Of a DNA stretch of 64,000 bases, positions 27,013 through 36,735 are shown piece after piece. The DNA comes from Pyrocephalus nanus. Lineage: Eukaryota; Chordata; Aves; Passeriformes; Tyrannidae. A model generated the notes under the pieces. The model had not been told where the DNA came from. It worked only from the letters and a program-made list of their open reading frames with translations, and did no database searches. The translations under genes and the position numbers were made by a program. Position 1 is the stretch's first letter, and the number at the start of each line of letters is the position of its first letter. The DNA lies in the NCBI GenBank assembly GCA_038380795.1, contig CM076259.1, forward strand, positions 23,418,977 to 23,482,976. Reading direction: 5' to 3'.

Positions 27013-27988
27013 GGAGAGATTTGTATTTACCATTCAAAGTCATGGATGCTGCCTGCCAGTGGATTTCAACATGGGTTTTGTTTGCACAGAAAGGCATGAA
27101 AGGTGACTGGATATGCAGCTCTGAGTCGCGGTCAACTGGAACACCCTTGGCATTTCCCTTACCCACATAAATCCAGTGATCTTCTAGGAACTCATCAAAT
27201 GCAATGAGAAACCATTCAGACATGTCTGGGCTCTTAAAGGAGGATGTGTGGGAGACAAGCCCCCATGCTCTTTGAAAGTTTTCATTACTTCCCTCTGCCA
27301 CAGAAATGCCAATTTCAGAAGAGAGAGTCGCTCAGGCTGCTACTGGAAAGGGACAGTACTGGCCAGATCTGCAGTGGTGTTAACCATTGAGCCTCAGAGG
27401 AGGAAGATGCTATATTCTCTTCACTGGCTGCCTTTCCTTTACAGCTGTATCAGCTGAGACACACTGAAGCGAAAGGACACTTCCAGCATTAGTGATGGTT
27501 ACTGAGGTCCAGGATTTGGAAAAAGCCACAGAGACCTCCAAGTAAGCAGACCCTTATCCTGTCCATCCAGCAGTGCTGCCTCTCACTTTCAAGTGTGGCA
27601 GCTTTACAAATTATATGAACATTTGTCCAACTGCACACAAGAAACCACATCCCATTTTTAAGTGGGAGCAAATGTAGGGAAACACACACTTGTGCACAGG
27701 CATCTGCAAGCACGCACATCCCAAATCTCATACAGATGGGCTATTGTGAAATATCTGCTGAACTCCAGCCCAATCTGAGCAGGCTCACTTCCATCAAGTT
27801 TAGCTAGGACTGAAAAAGCCCAACCCTGGTGAAATCAATAGAGCTGCAGCAGGGCTATTTCTCCTCTCTTTGCACAGGGCTGAGCACTGTGGGGGCACTT
27901 TGGGATCACAGATGGCCTCTCCCACACAACCAAGTTGCTCCTAATAAAAATCTGTACAAATACATACAAGCACAGGGGAGACTGGCTG

Positions 27989-28034
27989 TTTTGAAATAGC
28001 TATTTTTGAAATAACTATTTTGAAATAGCTGTTT
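27989..28034. repeat. Triplicated 14-15 bp self-complementary unit
   Basis: Three successive copies of 'ttttgaaatagcta' (27989-28002, 28003-28017 with one A-for-G change, 28018-28031). The first copy includes the perfect 12-bp palindrome aaatagctattt at 27994-28005. This is a short local tandem repeat; each unit is close to a MEF2-type AT-rich site, but no binding is claimed. Confidence 0.8.
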
Positions 28035-31000
28035 TCTAGGCAGAGGTGAAACTCATCGTTATTAGTTCCCACTACTTACCATAAAACCAGGCACGTTAGA
28101 TGTGCCCGAAGCCTGAAGCAAATGCTTCGGTGTCAGATTCAGCTGAAAATCACATTTGTTTCTTCTTCAGCAAGAGAACAGTAAAAGAAAACTCAGTAAA
28201 TTCCTGACTTCACCTTTGTGCCCTCTGTTGCACTTACTCCAGCAGAGCAGAAGTTCACACAAACCAGAGTGAATTTTGATGGACAACAAAACTAGCTACC
28301 TTCAATGGAAATGGCTATATTCAGCCTCTCAGTAAGCCTGTTGAAGTCCTGCCACTGCATCAGCAGTGAGCTGTGGCCCCGCAGCTCTGTCAAAATCAGA
28401 TGCCTGTGGGTCTGGATATAAAGGGCAGGTATGTGTAATATATATTTTGAAAACTTATAGTTATGAGATGGCAAATTCCAGTAACTATGAGCTATTTTAA
28501 GACTAGGTCCTTCCTCATGACCTGCTGGGGAGGGGAGTGGAAGAGGTACCAGCTCTGAGACACTCCAGGTAACACGTACTACTATATAAATTTTAATGCC
28601 AACTAAGTAGGAAAACATATGGTACTTAGCTGCAAGCTCAAGTGTGTGTGTAGACTCTGGGGAGGAGGTTAAAGCCATACATTTGATACTGTCTCTCCTC
28701 CTTCATCTTTCTGAGTGCAGATTTACCATCCAGTGTTATTAAACATACATAATTTCACCAAATAAAGCCTTTCCTTTTCCAATTTCCACTCCACCTTCCC
28801 TCATGATGGGTTAGTCCCACTTTGCTGAAAGCTCAGTATCGCAAAGGGCAGACCTCACCACTGGCCTGACCCAATAGAAATACTGTGTGTGCATAAGGAG
28901 AGATGCTAATCACCAGCCTTTGACCATATACATATTGCAACTTCCTTTATCATATGTATGCACACACACTCACATATCTGTGGATGCATGTGTGTCTTCA
29001 TATAATGGCACCATCTGCTGCCAGACCCGGAAGTTTTGAAACAGCATCTGTTACTACATTTATACATTTTTATTTTTTATTTAAAGGAATGCATCAGCAG
29101 AGTTTGCATAGATACCAACATACCCTCTCTCGACGCATGTACACTAGATTTGATAATGAAGGCTTTGCACAGACTGGAGAGAGAGAAAAGCACTTGGGAC
29201 TTGTAGTCAATAGCAGTGCAGATGAGGATATACTAGGGAATCCTCATGTGTTGCACTTGATGGGTTGTGGTGTGGCTGAGACGAAAGGCAGCCCACGTTA
29301 ATGGATGGGTCGCTAGGCTGGGTGCTCCTGAGCCCTGCTGTGCAACCCTGGGTGAGTCCCCTCACCTCCGAGCACCTCCTGCCCACCCCCAGCCTCAGTC
29401 CAATCCAGTTAATAGCCTGCCTGCCCTGCAGAAGAGGGTGCCTCTTCAGTCTGTGCTCGTGTGGCCCTTAATACAAAGGGTCCCTCAACTTAGTCGTGGC
29501 CTTTAAGTGCCACAACAATACCACTAATAATTAAGGTTACAATTTTACTGCCAAGACTGTATTATTATGTAGCATTATACCTTTGAACATGCCTATTCTC
29601 ATTTTGAGCAAAGGGCTCAGCTCAGTGCTCCCTGTTATAAATCATATGCTAATTATAAGTGTACTCTGAATAGCTTTTACTTTACTTTTAAAACAACTGT
29701 ATAGGGCATAAACTTTGTTGTGATGCTGCGTTGCTATTTTGCCTGAGGTGCCTTTGTCCTCTAGCATAGCTCTATGTGTAACATATCAGCAAAATACTGG
29801 GAGGCCAAGAATGGAGTTTGCGTAAATTGCTTATATTGCAGGATTATACCAACAGCACTACCATTACTGCTGGTAATTTGATTCTAGCCCATCCTTTGAC
29901 ACATGTAACTTGAAGGAACTAAATACCCATTATGATGGAAGGACCTAAACATGCTATCAGCCTGAAACTTCACATTATTTAAAAATACCCCACTAAAAAT
30001 TAAAAATGTGCACTCAGTTAAGTGTTGGTTTTCATCTCTACATCAGCTTCAGCTTGATTTAATTCTCGATGAAAAGTTGATGCTTGGAAAAATTCTGGAG
30101 CAATGAGCCAAATGCTGGCCTTGGCGAGATCCCAGTTCTCCAACAGGCTGAACATCATCTGAGCAGCGCTCAGTAGCTTAAGCCCTGTATGAGTCACTTG
30201 TACCTCTTTATTAGCAGTCCCCAGGAATCTGCCCCAAAGACAAATGTGGTATTTCTGGCAGTGCCCTTGGGCTTTAGTGGATCCGTACTGGTATAACTGA
30301 GCAGATTGGAATGGGGGTGTGACCCATTTTAGTTCCAGCTAGTGACAAGCTCCATTTCAGGAGTCTTTAAAGGCCAAATATGCACTTGTGCCAGGACTAC
30401 TAAAAGCCCTGGGCAACCTGCAAATTCCACTGACACCCTCAGAATAGTGCTTTAAAGACAATTTGGGGCGAGCTGCTGTGGTGGTTCCTGAGGGAGCTGA
30501 TCTTTCCCCCCTACCATTCAGTAGAGGTATGCGATCCCACAGCATGGATAAGTACTGCCATTTTGCTTCTAACCCATCTTAAGGGCCAAACACAACACAG
30601 AAGCACAGTTCCCTCCCTTCCCCAGTTTGCTGCAGCAGCTGCCCTTTGTTACTGCACTTGTCCCAACTTAGCCAACATCCTCTTATTTCTCATCCCCTCA
30701 CCAGGCTGTGTACAACTGAGCACAGGGTCCCTGCTCACCCAACATGAACACAGCAAATGAGCTGGGAAGGGATGCTCGAGAAGGTTTGGGGTTGGGGACT
30801 GTTTTCCTTTTCCTATTTTAATGAATTTGGGGAATATTTTGATAATTTTTTGTTTGGAGATTCTTTTCTTTCTGTTTTTTCTTTTTTTTTTTTTCCCTAA
30901 CATCAAGCTGGGAAGTTGCAGGCAAAACCCGACAACCTCGTGACTGTAATTTTGTCAGCAAAACATCGGCAGAAACTGCAGCCCATAATTCTTTCTCAAT

Positions 31001-33532
31001 ACTCAAAATAAGGTTCAGTGTCTTTCTTCGCTTGCTGAAGACAGAGTTAAAAAATGAAACCTTAGAAAGTCTGGCAGTGTCACTAATATACAATGTCATC
31101 TTTGAAACATCCTGCTTTCTTTTCTTGGTTGCAGCTGGACAAATGCTAGCAACTCTGCTCAGCCATTGTTACCTGTTGCAGCTCTCAGACCCCTCCTCTC
31201 TTTTCTGCCTTGCTCCAAGGAGCAGATCATTACCCTTTTCCCTGTGGATAGTCCATCATGAGTTATTTTTATTCTCCCTGCGATTCCCTAACTTCCCCAT
31301 GCCAAATACTTGCTAAAAGTTATCAACCTTCAGTAAAGCCAACAAATGAATCAAATCTGCTGCCAGGTCATTTAGGAGATGAGCCAGTTAAGAGTTAGGG
31401 ACATTTTTTAATAGTCCTATAGTGAGGGAACATTTTAAATGTTATAGTTTTAAAAAGTCATCTCCAAACTTCGCAGAACAATTCTATTTGAGTAACAAGC
31501 TGCAGATGAAGCTTCAGAGGAGTGGCTTCCTTTAGGAACATTAGGGCTTATAATAAACCATTTTTCTCCACTTCATAGATCAGTCCACCCACCCATTCTT
31601 CCACCTACAACTGTAACCCTATATACAAATGCATAAGGCCCCAAGCAAAAAACTCATTCAGAATATCCTGTCCTGGGTGCTTTGCTGAATGATTTGCATC
31701 ACAATTTACAGGAACAAAATGTTTTTAGATATCGCTATGTACACTGCTTTTATTTCTCTCCAACTGCATATAATTTTTTCTTCCTCCTACATTTTCATTT
31801 CCCTTCAAGCTTTCAAGCTAAAGGATGGAGCTACTGGGCACTGGTAAACTTATGTTGCACACCCCCTATTCCCTCTGAAGCAGATGTTTAGCAAAGATGG
31901 GTTATATGATCCGTGTATAGAAATCTTTTACCTGTCACTGTGTGGAGGTAAAGATCTGCTTTGAACACAGTTAGTATAGATTATCTATTGTTTTTTTCCC
32001 ATCTAGCTCTTTCCCTTCTGTTGTTACTAGTGGATCTATAGACAGAGAGAGCAAGACACTGGTAGTTTTTCAAACACAAGGCTGTCTTAAACTGAGTTAT
32101 GTTTTGGGGGGTCAAGGAAAACAGTGAGGGGGAAGCTAGCAAACTAACACTTGCTTTAACATGGAGGGAATGAAATGTTATCCTGCAGGACCTCAAATCT
32201 ATGGGACACAGGGAAATCTCACACCTTCTAGCTTCATGAGGCAATCCTGGCAATCCAGTACAGCCTGGCTTCTGTCTCACCTCTGAAGGAGGGACTGAAA
32301 CATCCCAGAAACAGGAGGATGGGCCCAGGGAAAAGGAGAGGTAAGAACTGCCCTTCCTAGGAAATGTGAAAAGCATATAGTTGGCCAGATCTGCTTAAAG
32401 AGCTTAGGCAGGCAGCTGAGAGAGGTAAAGCTCGTGCACTGGCCACAGTCACTTCTGACAGAAACGCAGCCTGCCAGGAACACAGTATTGCTTGGGGCAA
32501 GCCATTACATGGCTGGGTGGTGTGCTGCTCCTGCAGACTGTGTCACTTGGCACACATCTGGCTGACACAGCTGGATCATTTCACTCAGGTGTTTTATTTT
32601 AGTGCCTGACATAACACTGGCAAGCCACATACAATCACTGAAACCAGTCTCCCATGCAGCCCCGTTGAGCTTGTTGATGAGCAAACGCTTTACACACAGC
32701 ACATGCAGGCACCATCTCCACCATCCGCTTAGCCCTCTCTGCTGCAAATGCAGCTTTAGCACACAGCGTCTAGATAAACTCAAAAGCTCCAGGGTTAAGT
32801 GGGAAATAGAAATCCAGTGACCCCTGTCTGGGCAAGTGAGCTTAATGACTTGTCTGCTGCTGTATGTACCAAACGTATGCTGGCAAACATCTGTCTGAGC
32901 AGCCCCTCCAAAATAAATGATTGATGGAAGCGATTTGCCTTTAAAAATGGGATAAGTCAGCTGGGAGTCCTGCTAGAAAAGGGTTAATGGGATATATGAA
33001 TTGCTAGTGAGTGGAAGGGAAAGGAGAGAAGCCAGAGTCAGAGGCAACACCCCTTGTTAGGTGTTTACCATGTCTAATCTAAACCACTTCCACTGCATAT
33101 GCAAGGCAGATGAATTACTCTGTAAATCCTATTACTCCATGTGGATAAATCTTACATTTGAGTTAACAAGTCTGGAGAGCTGGGGAATGGAAGCTGCTGA
33201 ATGGATATTCCAGGATCAAAACAACAGAGCACACGGGAGCTGAGAGAAGCGATACGCGTAAGCGCACTCACACATCCCTCCTCCAGCATCCTTCTTCCCT
33301 CTATCATTAAATGGGAGGGATGCAGGACACAGGGGATCGTGTAGCAGACCATTTGGTGACATCCAGCAGAATTTATTTCAGAGAAAGAGAAAGAAAACTT
33401 TGCTGCTGCTGTTAGCTTTGCTAGAGGATTGCTCCCTTGATGCTTCAGGGTTTGTGCACTATCAGTTCTTCATACAGATCACAGATTTATTTTAAATTAC
33501 ACCCAGTAGTTTTATAGCCATGATCCAGTGCG

Positions 33533-33548
33533 CACACACACACACACT
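33533..33548. repeat. (CA)n microsatellite, short
   Basis: Eight CA dinucleotides, then 'ctcacagag'. Another CA/TA-rich imperfect stretch lies at about 34310-34400 just inside the intron beyond the LSAMP donor. Confidence 0.85.
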
Positions 33549-34424
33549 CACAGAGAATTTTCCTTCACTAGGGAAGTTACTGCAGGTAAGTTGAGCAAGA
33601 CAGAATGTGAAAACAAAACCCAAAGGAAAAAGACTACTGCAGTTTAGTTATTTGGGACACTCCTAACTGAAAGCCCAAGTAGTGTCAGAACTACCTTTAG
33701 AAAGCCTGCACAACAAAACCAGAAATATCACACTCAATACTGCCAGTGAGCAAGGTTTCATGCAAAGACACCCTCATTACAACCAGACACATAGGCATAA
33801 CATACATCCATTTATTTTAGCCCTGCAAAAACATCAGCACACTGAAAAAGATACAACCTTCATAAATGTTGGAGCTGCTACACCATGTTTTCACCAGCCT
33901 TTTCAACTATTGTATCCATCTTCCCTCCCCACAGGGCATAAAAATAAATAAATAAAATTTTAAAAACCCAGAGTTTTCCAAAAGAACTTGCCCAAGAGTT
34001 CTGGCAGCACCAGGGATAAAGTTTTTGCATATGTACAAAAAGAAGCACGAGAAGATCAATGGAACATCTGGCAAGCACAGCTGGATACTTTTTCGATTTC
34101 TCTATTGATACTACAGGGCTGGTGGAAAGTGTACGTTCACAAGAGCTGGCTAACACAAGCGGATCTTCCCCACTGAAATTCTTTTGATCCAGAGCACTGC
34201 ACAGAGGAGAGTGGTGGCAAGAAGTATTCAAAAGCTTTACGATTTTTTCATATTAAAGCACACACATGCAGAGCTTGTTTGTAGCAGCTGCTGCTACTGC
34301 AGTTCCAGAGGTAAAATAACACACACTCTCACAGAGACATATACACGCAAATATGTATCACGTCACATGTATACACTGCATACATAGAAATACAGATACA
34401 CGGAAGCAGAAAAGTTGGCAAGAT

Positions 34425-34436
34425 GCCCTACCTGAG
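34425..34436 (-). other. LSAMP: LSAMP splice donor (5' splice site)
   Basis: On the minus strand the exon ends CTCAG and the intron starts GTAGGGC, a good match to the CAG|GTRAGT consensus. The last exonic base is 34432 and GT occupies 34431-34430. The codon is split after its second base (AG), as expected just before the conserved first Ig-domain cysteine of IgLON proteins, which is not in this exon. Confidence 0.92.
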
Positions 34437-34586
34437 GATGGCTGTGTCCCCTTGCCTCACGGTGATGTTATCGGTACCTCGGGTAAAATCCACGCTGCGG
34501 ACTGGCAGCCCTGTAGGGAGAAGGCAAAGCAATCTCAGTAGGACCAGCGGTAATTGTTTCCGATCAGGCTGAGCCCTTGCTACCAT
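34432..34586 (-). CDS. LSAMP: LSAMP first coding exon (1b type): signal peptide and start of Ig domain 1
   Basis: LSAMP is a GPI-anchored IgLON adhesion protein of neurons, with three Ig domains, that guides limbic axon and synapse formation. The minus-strand exon runs from ATG at 34586-34584 to the donor at 34432: 51 whole codons plus two bases. The start is [11 protein letters not shown]; residues 12-25 ([14 protein letters not shown]) are the hydrophobic signal core; the mature chain begins near VRSVDF (residue 29) and the exon ends DTAIL plus a split Arg codon. NIT at 40-42 is an N-glycosylation sequon conserved in the family. The ATG has G at -3 and G at +4, a strong start context. Thr at residue 35, where the human protein as I recall it has Asn, agrees with my recollection of the chicken protein. 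The rest of the roughly 340-residue protein lies outside the window. Spliced and short, it is missed by simple ORF calling. The exon assignment is secure; the '1b' label follows mammalian naming. Confidence 0.97.
34511..34532 (-). promoter_or_regulatory. LSAMP: Candidate internal 3' splice site embedded in LSAMP signal-peptide codons
   Basis: On the minus strand, codons 19-25 (Leu Leu Cys Leu Leu Pro Thr) form a pyrimidine-rich run ending TCTCCCTACAG|GG, with AG at 34512-34511. Only three or four purines interrupt it, so it matches an acceptor consensus well. Splicing here would define a 79-bp exon (34432-34510) beginning inside the Gly26 codon. Known biology: mammalian LSAMP has distal (1a) and proximal (1b) promoters giving different signal peptides that join the same GLPVRS sequence. 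That junction coincides with this AG. Use of the site in this bird is inferred. Confidence 0.6.
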
Positions 34587-35019
34587 GGCTGGTCTTGTCG
34601 AGTTTCACTGTCTGTACTTGTCTTTTTCTCTGCCTGGGTATGTGGACAGATAGATGTAGAAAGAAAAACAATAATAATAATGTACAACTCTCGCTCTGAT
34701 CGACAGCCCCAGAAAGGGGAGGTGATTTCACAGTCCTTCTTAGCTGCCACTTTCTCTTGTTCTTTTCAGTCTCTTGCTGGCTTCTTTCCCCACCTTGTCT
34801 TTTTTTTTTTTTTTTTCTCTAAGATTTAAAAAAAAAAAAAAAAAAAAGAGAAAAAAAGTCTTAGCACAGCCTTCAATTAAAAAAGAGGAGAAAAAAAAAG
34901 AGGCAAGAGGAAAAAGTCAGGTAGCAAAATAATTACAAAATAATAGCAATTAAATCGACCCGTTTAGAGTGATGTAGAGAGGTGGGGAAAAAAAAAAAAA
35001 AAAGAAAAGGAGCAAGAGG
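34587..35019 (-). other. LSAMP: Presumed LSAMP 5' UTR (proximal promoter transcript)
   Basis: Sequence immediately upstream of the start codon up to the CpG island. No ATG lies in the 200 bp or so just before the start codon, so there is no obvious close upstream ORF. It holds an oligo(T)/oligo(A) pair, listed separately, and an A-rich run at 34988-35003. The transcription start was not identified: there is no clear TATA box or initiator, so the UTR could begin anywhere between about 34850 and 35650. Confidence 0.55.
34800..34847. repeat. Inverted homopolymer pair T17 ... A20
   Basis: A run of 17 T (34800-34816), then 'ctctaagattt', then 20 A (34828-34847), followed by 'gag' and seven more A. 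In a minus-strand transcript this becomes U20, an 11-nt spacer and A17, which can pair as a hairpin. The runs are slippage-prone and their exact lengths are easily mis-sequenced. Confidence 0.85.
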
Positions 35020-35114
35020 AATCCTGTGCCGCTGGGCTGCGGGAAGGGGATGGTCCTGTAGCTGTGCAGCCTCCAGCCCCGCGCTCCCTCCTAACCCACT
35101 TTCCCAGGCGGAGC

Positions 35115-35166
35115 GAGGGAGGGAGGAGGAGGAGGAGGAGAGAGAGAGAGGGAGAGAGGGAGGAGG
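35115..35166. repeat. (GGA)n/(GA)n microsatellite in the CpG island
   Basis: Compound repeat: 'gagggagggaggaggagga' continuing as GGA units, then seven GA units, then 'gggagagagggagga'. On the LSAMP sense strand it is a TCC/TC polypyrimidine tract. It could form triplex DNA but that is only a property of such sequences. Confidence 0.9.
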
Positions 35167-35419
35167 GAAGCACACTCCTGAGACGGCAGCTCGGCACCAC
35201 AGCGGCGGCGGGCGCGGAGGGAGCCGCCAGCCGCGTTCCCCATCCCTCTCCCGAGGGCACAGCCCGCCCCGAGGCCCCCGCACCCCCCACCCGCCCCCGC
35301 CGGGGAGCGGGGCTGCCCGGGAGGACCGGGAAACGGCGGCAGGGCCGGGCCTCCGGGAGCCGGACAGCGGCTGGGAAGGGGAGGGGAGGGGAGCGGGGCA
35401 CTGCAGCAGGGAGAGGGGG

Positions 35420-35640
35420 CTTGTGAAGGGATGAGGGCTGGAGGGCAGAGGGGAAAGCCACGAAGGAAAAGGGAGGAGAGGGAAGCAGAGAGGGAAGAGG
35501 ATGGGAGAGGAAGAGGGGGCTGGAGAAAGGGAGCGCGAGCGGGGAGCAGAAGCAGAGAAAAGACAGGAGCAGCCAGGAGATGCTGAGCGGGAGGGAGGCA
35601 CAGGGAGCAGGGCAGAGAGAATAGAGGAAGGTACGGCCAA
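35420..35640. repeat. Long purine-rich tract within the promoter region
   Basis: About 220 bp in which the plus strand is mostly G and A with few pyrimidines, for example 'gggaggagagggaagcagag' and nearby words. The long minus-strand open frames running across this and the GGA repeat are Ser/Pro/Leu-rich and arise because CT-rich DNA lacks stop codons. GAGA-like and polypyrimidine tracts are common in vertebrate TATA-less promoters. Confidence 0.7.
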
Positions 35641-36436
35641 TATTCTCAAGATAAAATAGTGAGGAAAGCGGATCTGTGGCCAAAAGTGCAAACAACTTGG
35701 CTTAGCGGCCTGAAGCCACACGCTAACTGATTTACAGAGCAGCATCCTTGGCAACTGCCTCTGCGCCCTCAAACCTCGCTTCTTCCCCTCTCAGACTTTC
35801 CCCTCGCCAGATAAACAGTTGTACATCCCTCCCTCCCTCCCACCTCTCTCCACTCAGCCCTTCCCGCCCCCCACCTCCTTTCCCAGCCTGAGGGACGGAG
35901 CGGAGACAATGCCGGCATTGAGCTGCCCGCGGAGTGAATGCTCGGCCTGTCCTCCCGGCTGCCGGCGCCCGCAGCTGAGCCCCGCGCCCGCCGGCAGCAG
36001 CGCTGCCCACCCGGCAACGCTCCCGCAGCCCACATACCACCGCCACCGCAAAGAGAAGGGAGATTAAATTAATGGAGAGGAATAAGTGGTGTGTGTTACT
36101 GCTGATTCCTGCCTGCCATTCCCCCAGCCCGATCTCTGCCCTGCGGGAGGGATGAGAACTGTTCCTAGGGATGCTTCGCTACTGTAACCCTTCTGCAGCC
36201 ACGGCGGGGCTGGGACGGGGAAGCAAAGAGGGAAGGCGTGGTTTGAGAGGGGTCCAGAGAAGCAGGTGCAAGAACAGCCATGGGAGATCGGCTGAGAATT
36301 GCTGCCCTGCAGGATCACAGCGCTGCTACGTGTGTGTGCAGGAGGGGAAAAAACACTTGTACGGTGCCTGCTTCACCTCTGCTCCTGAAGCCTCGTGGGA
36401 TACAGTGGACACAAACTGAAGAAACATAAGGAATGT

Positions 36437-36735
36437 AATTGTGTTATAGGAATGGCCACATGGGATCAGATCAAAGGTCCTTCTAACCCTTAGTTCTGTC
36501 TCCAAGTGTAGCCTAAAGCTAATGCCTAGGGAAGCACACAAGCACAAGGGAAGCACTGCCCCAGGGCACTTATCTGTTTCCAGTGATTTGTGGTTAAGGC
36601 ATGTCCCCAGCCAATGGCACTGTCTTTGTAGTTAATGGTACTTGAATGATTTTCTTTTTCCAGGAATGTGTCCAGTTGCTTTCTGAACGCCTAGAAACTG
36701 GCCCCTGCAGCCGTGGTATGGAAAGGCCACACAGT
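36437..36735 (-). mobile_element. Old CR1 LINE fragment, antisense
   Basis: Reverse complement of the old CR1 3' region. On the plus strand it reads 'ataggaatggccacatggga', 'tcagatcaaaggtccttcta', then a central degenerate part and 'tttgtagttaatggta', 'ccagttgctttctgaacgcc'. This follows the reptilian CR1 order 'aggaatggccatactgggtc', 'agaccaaaggtccatctagc', then a 'cctagttcttttttgaaccc' block. It sits about 380 bp upstream of the CpG island edge and lies in LSAMP orientation. Strong divergence implies an ancient insertion. Confidence 0.68.

Larger units (their letters stand above)
1..34431 (-). other. LSAMP: LSAMP intron 1 (5' part, continues beyond window)
   Basis: This is the DNA downstream of the splice donor at 34430-34431 on the minus strand, so it is the start of the intron after the first coding exon. 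In mammals this intron is very long, and no acceptor or second exon was recognised here. Apart from the repeats listed separately I see no gene in 1-1339, 1461-3839, 4561-6810, 7399-8709, 8756-11464, 12061-13179, 13341-13909, 13956-16159, 16471-17689, 17821-21434, 21966-23599, 23771-26978, 27009-27988 or 28035-33532. Those stretches are unique-looking sequence with short chance open frames. Intron assignment follows from the exon; the absence of other genes is my reading and would miss small non-coding RNAs. Confidence 0.85.
35020..36060 (-). promoter_or_regulatory. LSAMP: CpG island, presumed proximal (1b) promoter of LSAMP
   Basis: Two GC- and CpG-dense lobes (about 35085-35420 and 35880-36050) flank a less dense purine-rich part. 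CpG is otherwise scarce across the window, so this contrast marks a germline-unmethylated promoter island. A GC box of the Sp1 type (minus strand GGGGGCGGG) lies near 35291-35300. No TATA box stands out. A weak TATTTTAT-like word occurs on the minus strand near 35650. Its position directly upstream of the LSAMP start codon supports the promoter role. A divergent plus-strand transcript is possible but nothing in the sequence proves one. Confidence 0.85.

Noticed and set aside
29290..29480. Possible MIR-like match around 'ccctgggtgagtcccctcac'
   Set aside because: Only one block fits; the remainder is C-rich sequence without the expected order.
34933..35772. Minus-strand open frame of 279 codons (and overlapping 243- and 150-codon frames) across the CpG island
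   Set aside because: Composition is Ser/Pro/Leu/Arg from CT-rich DNA lacking stops. It crosses a GGA microsatellite and shows no domain. It lies in the presumed LSAMP promoter or 5' UTR.
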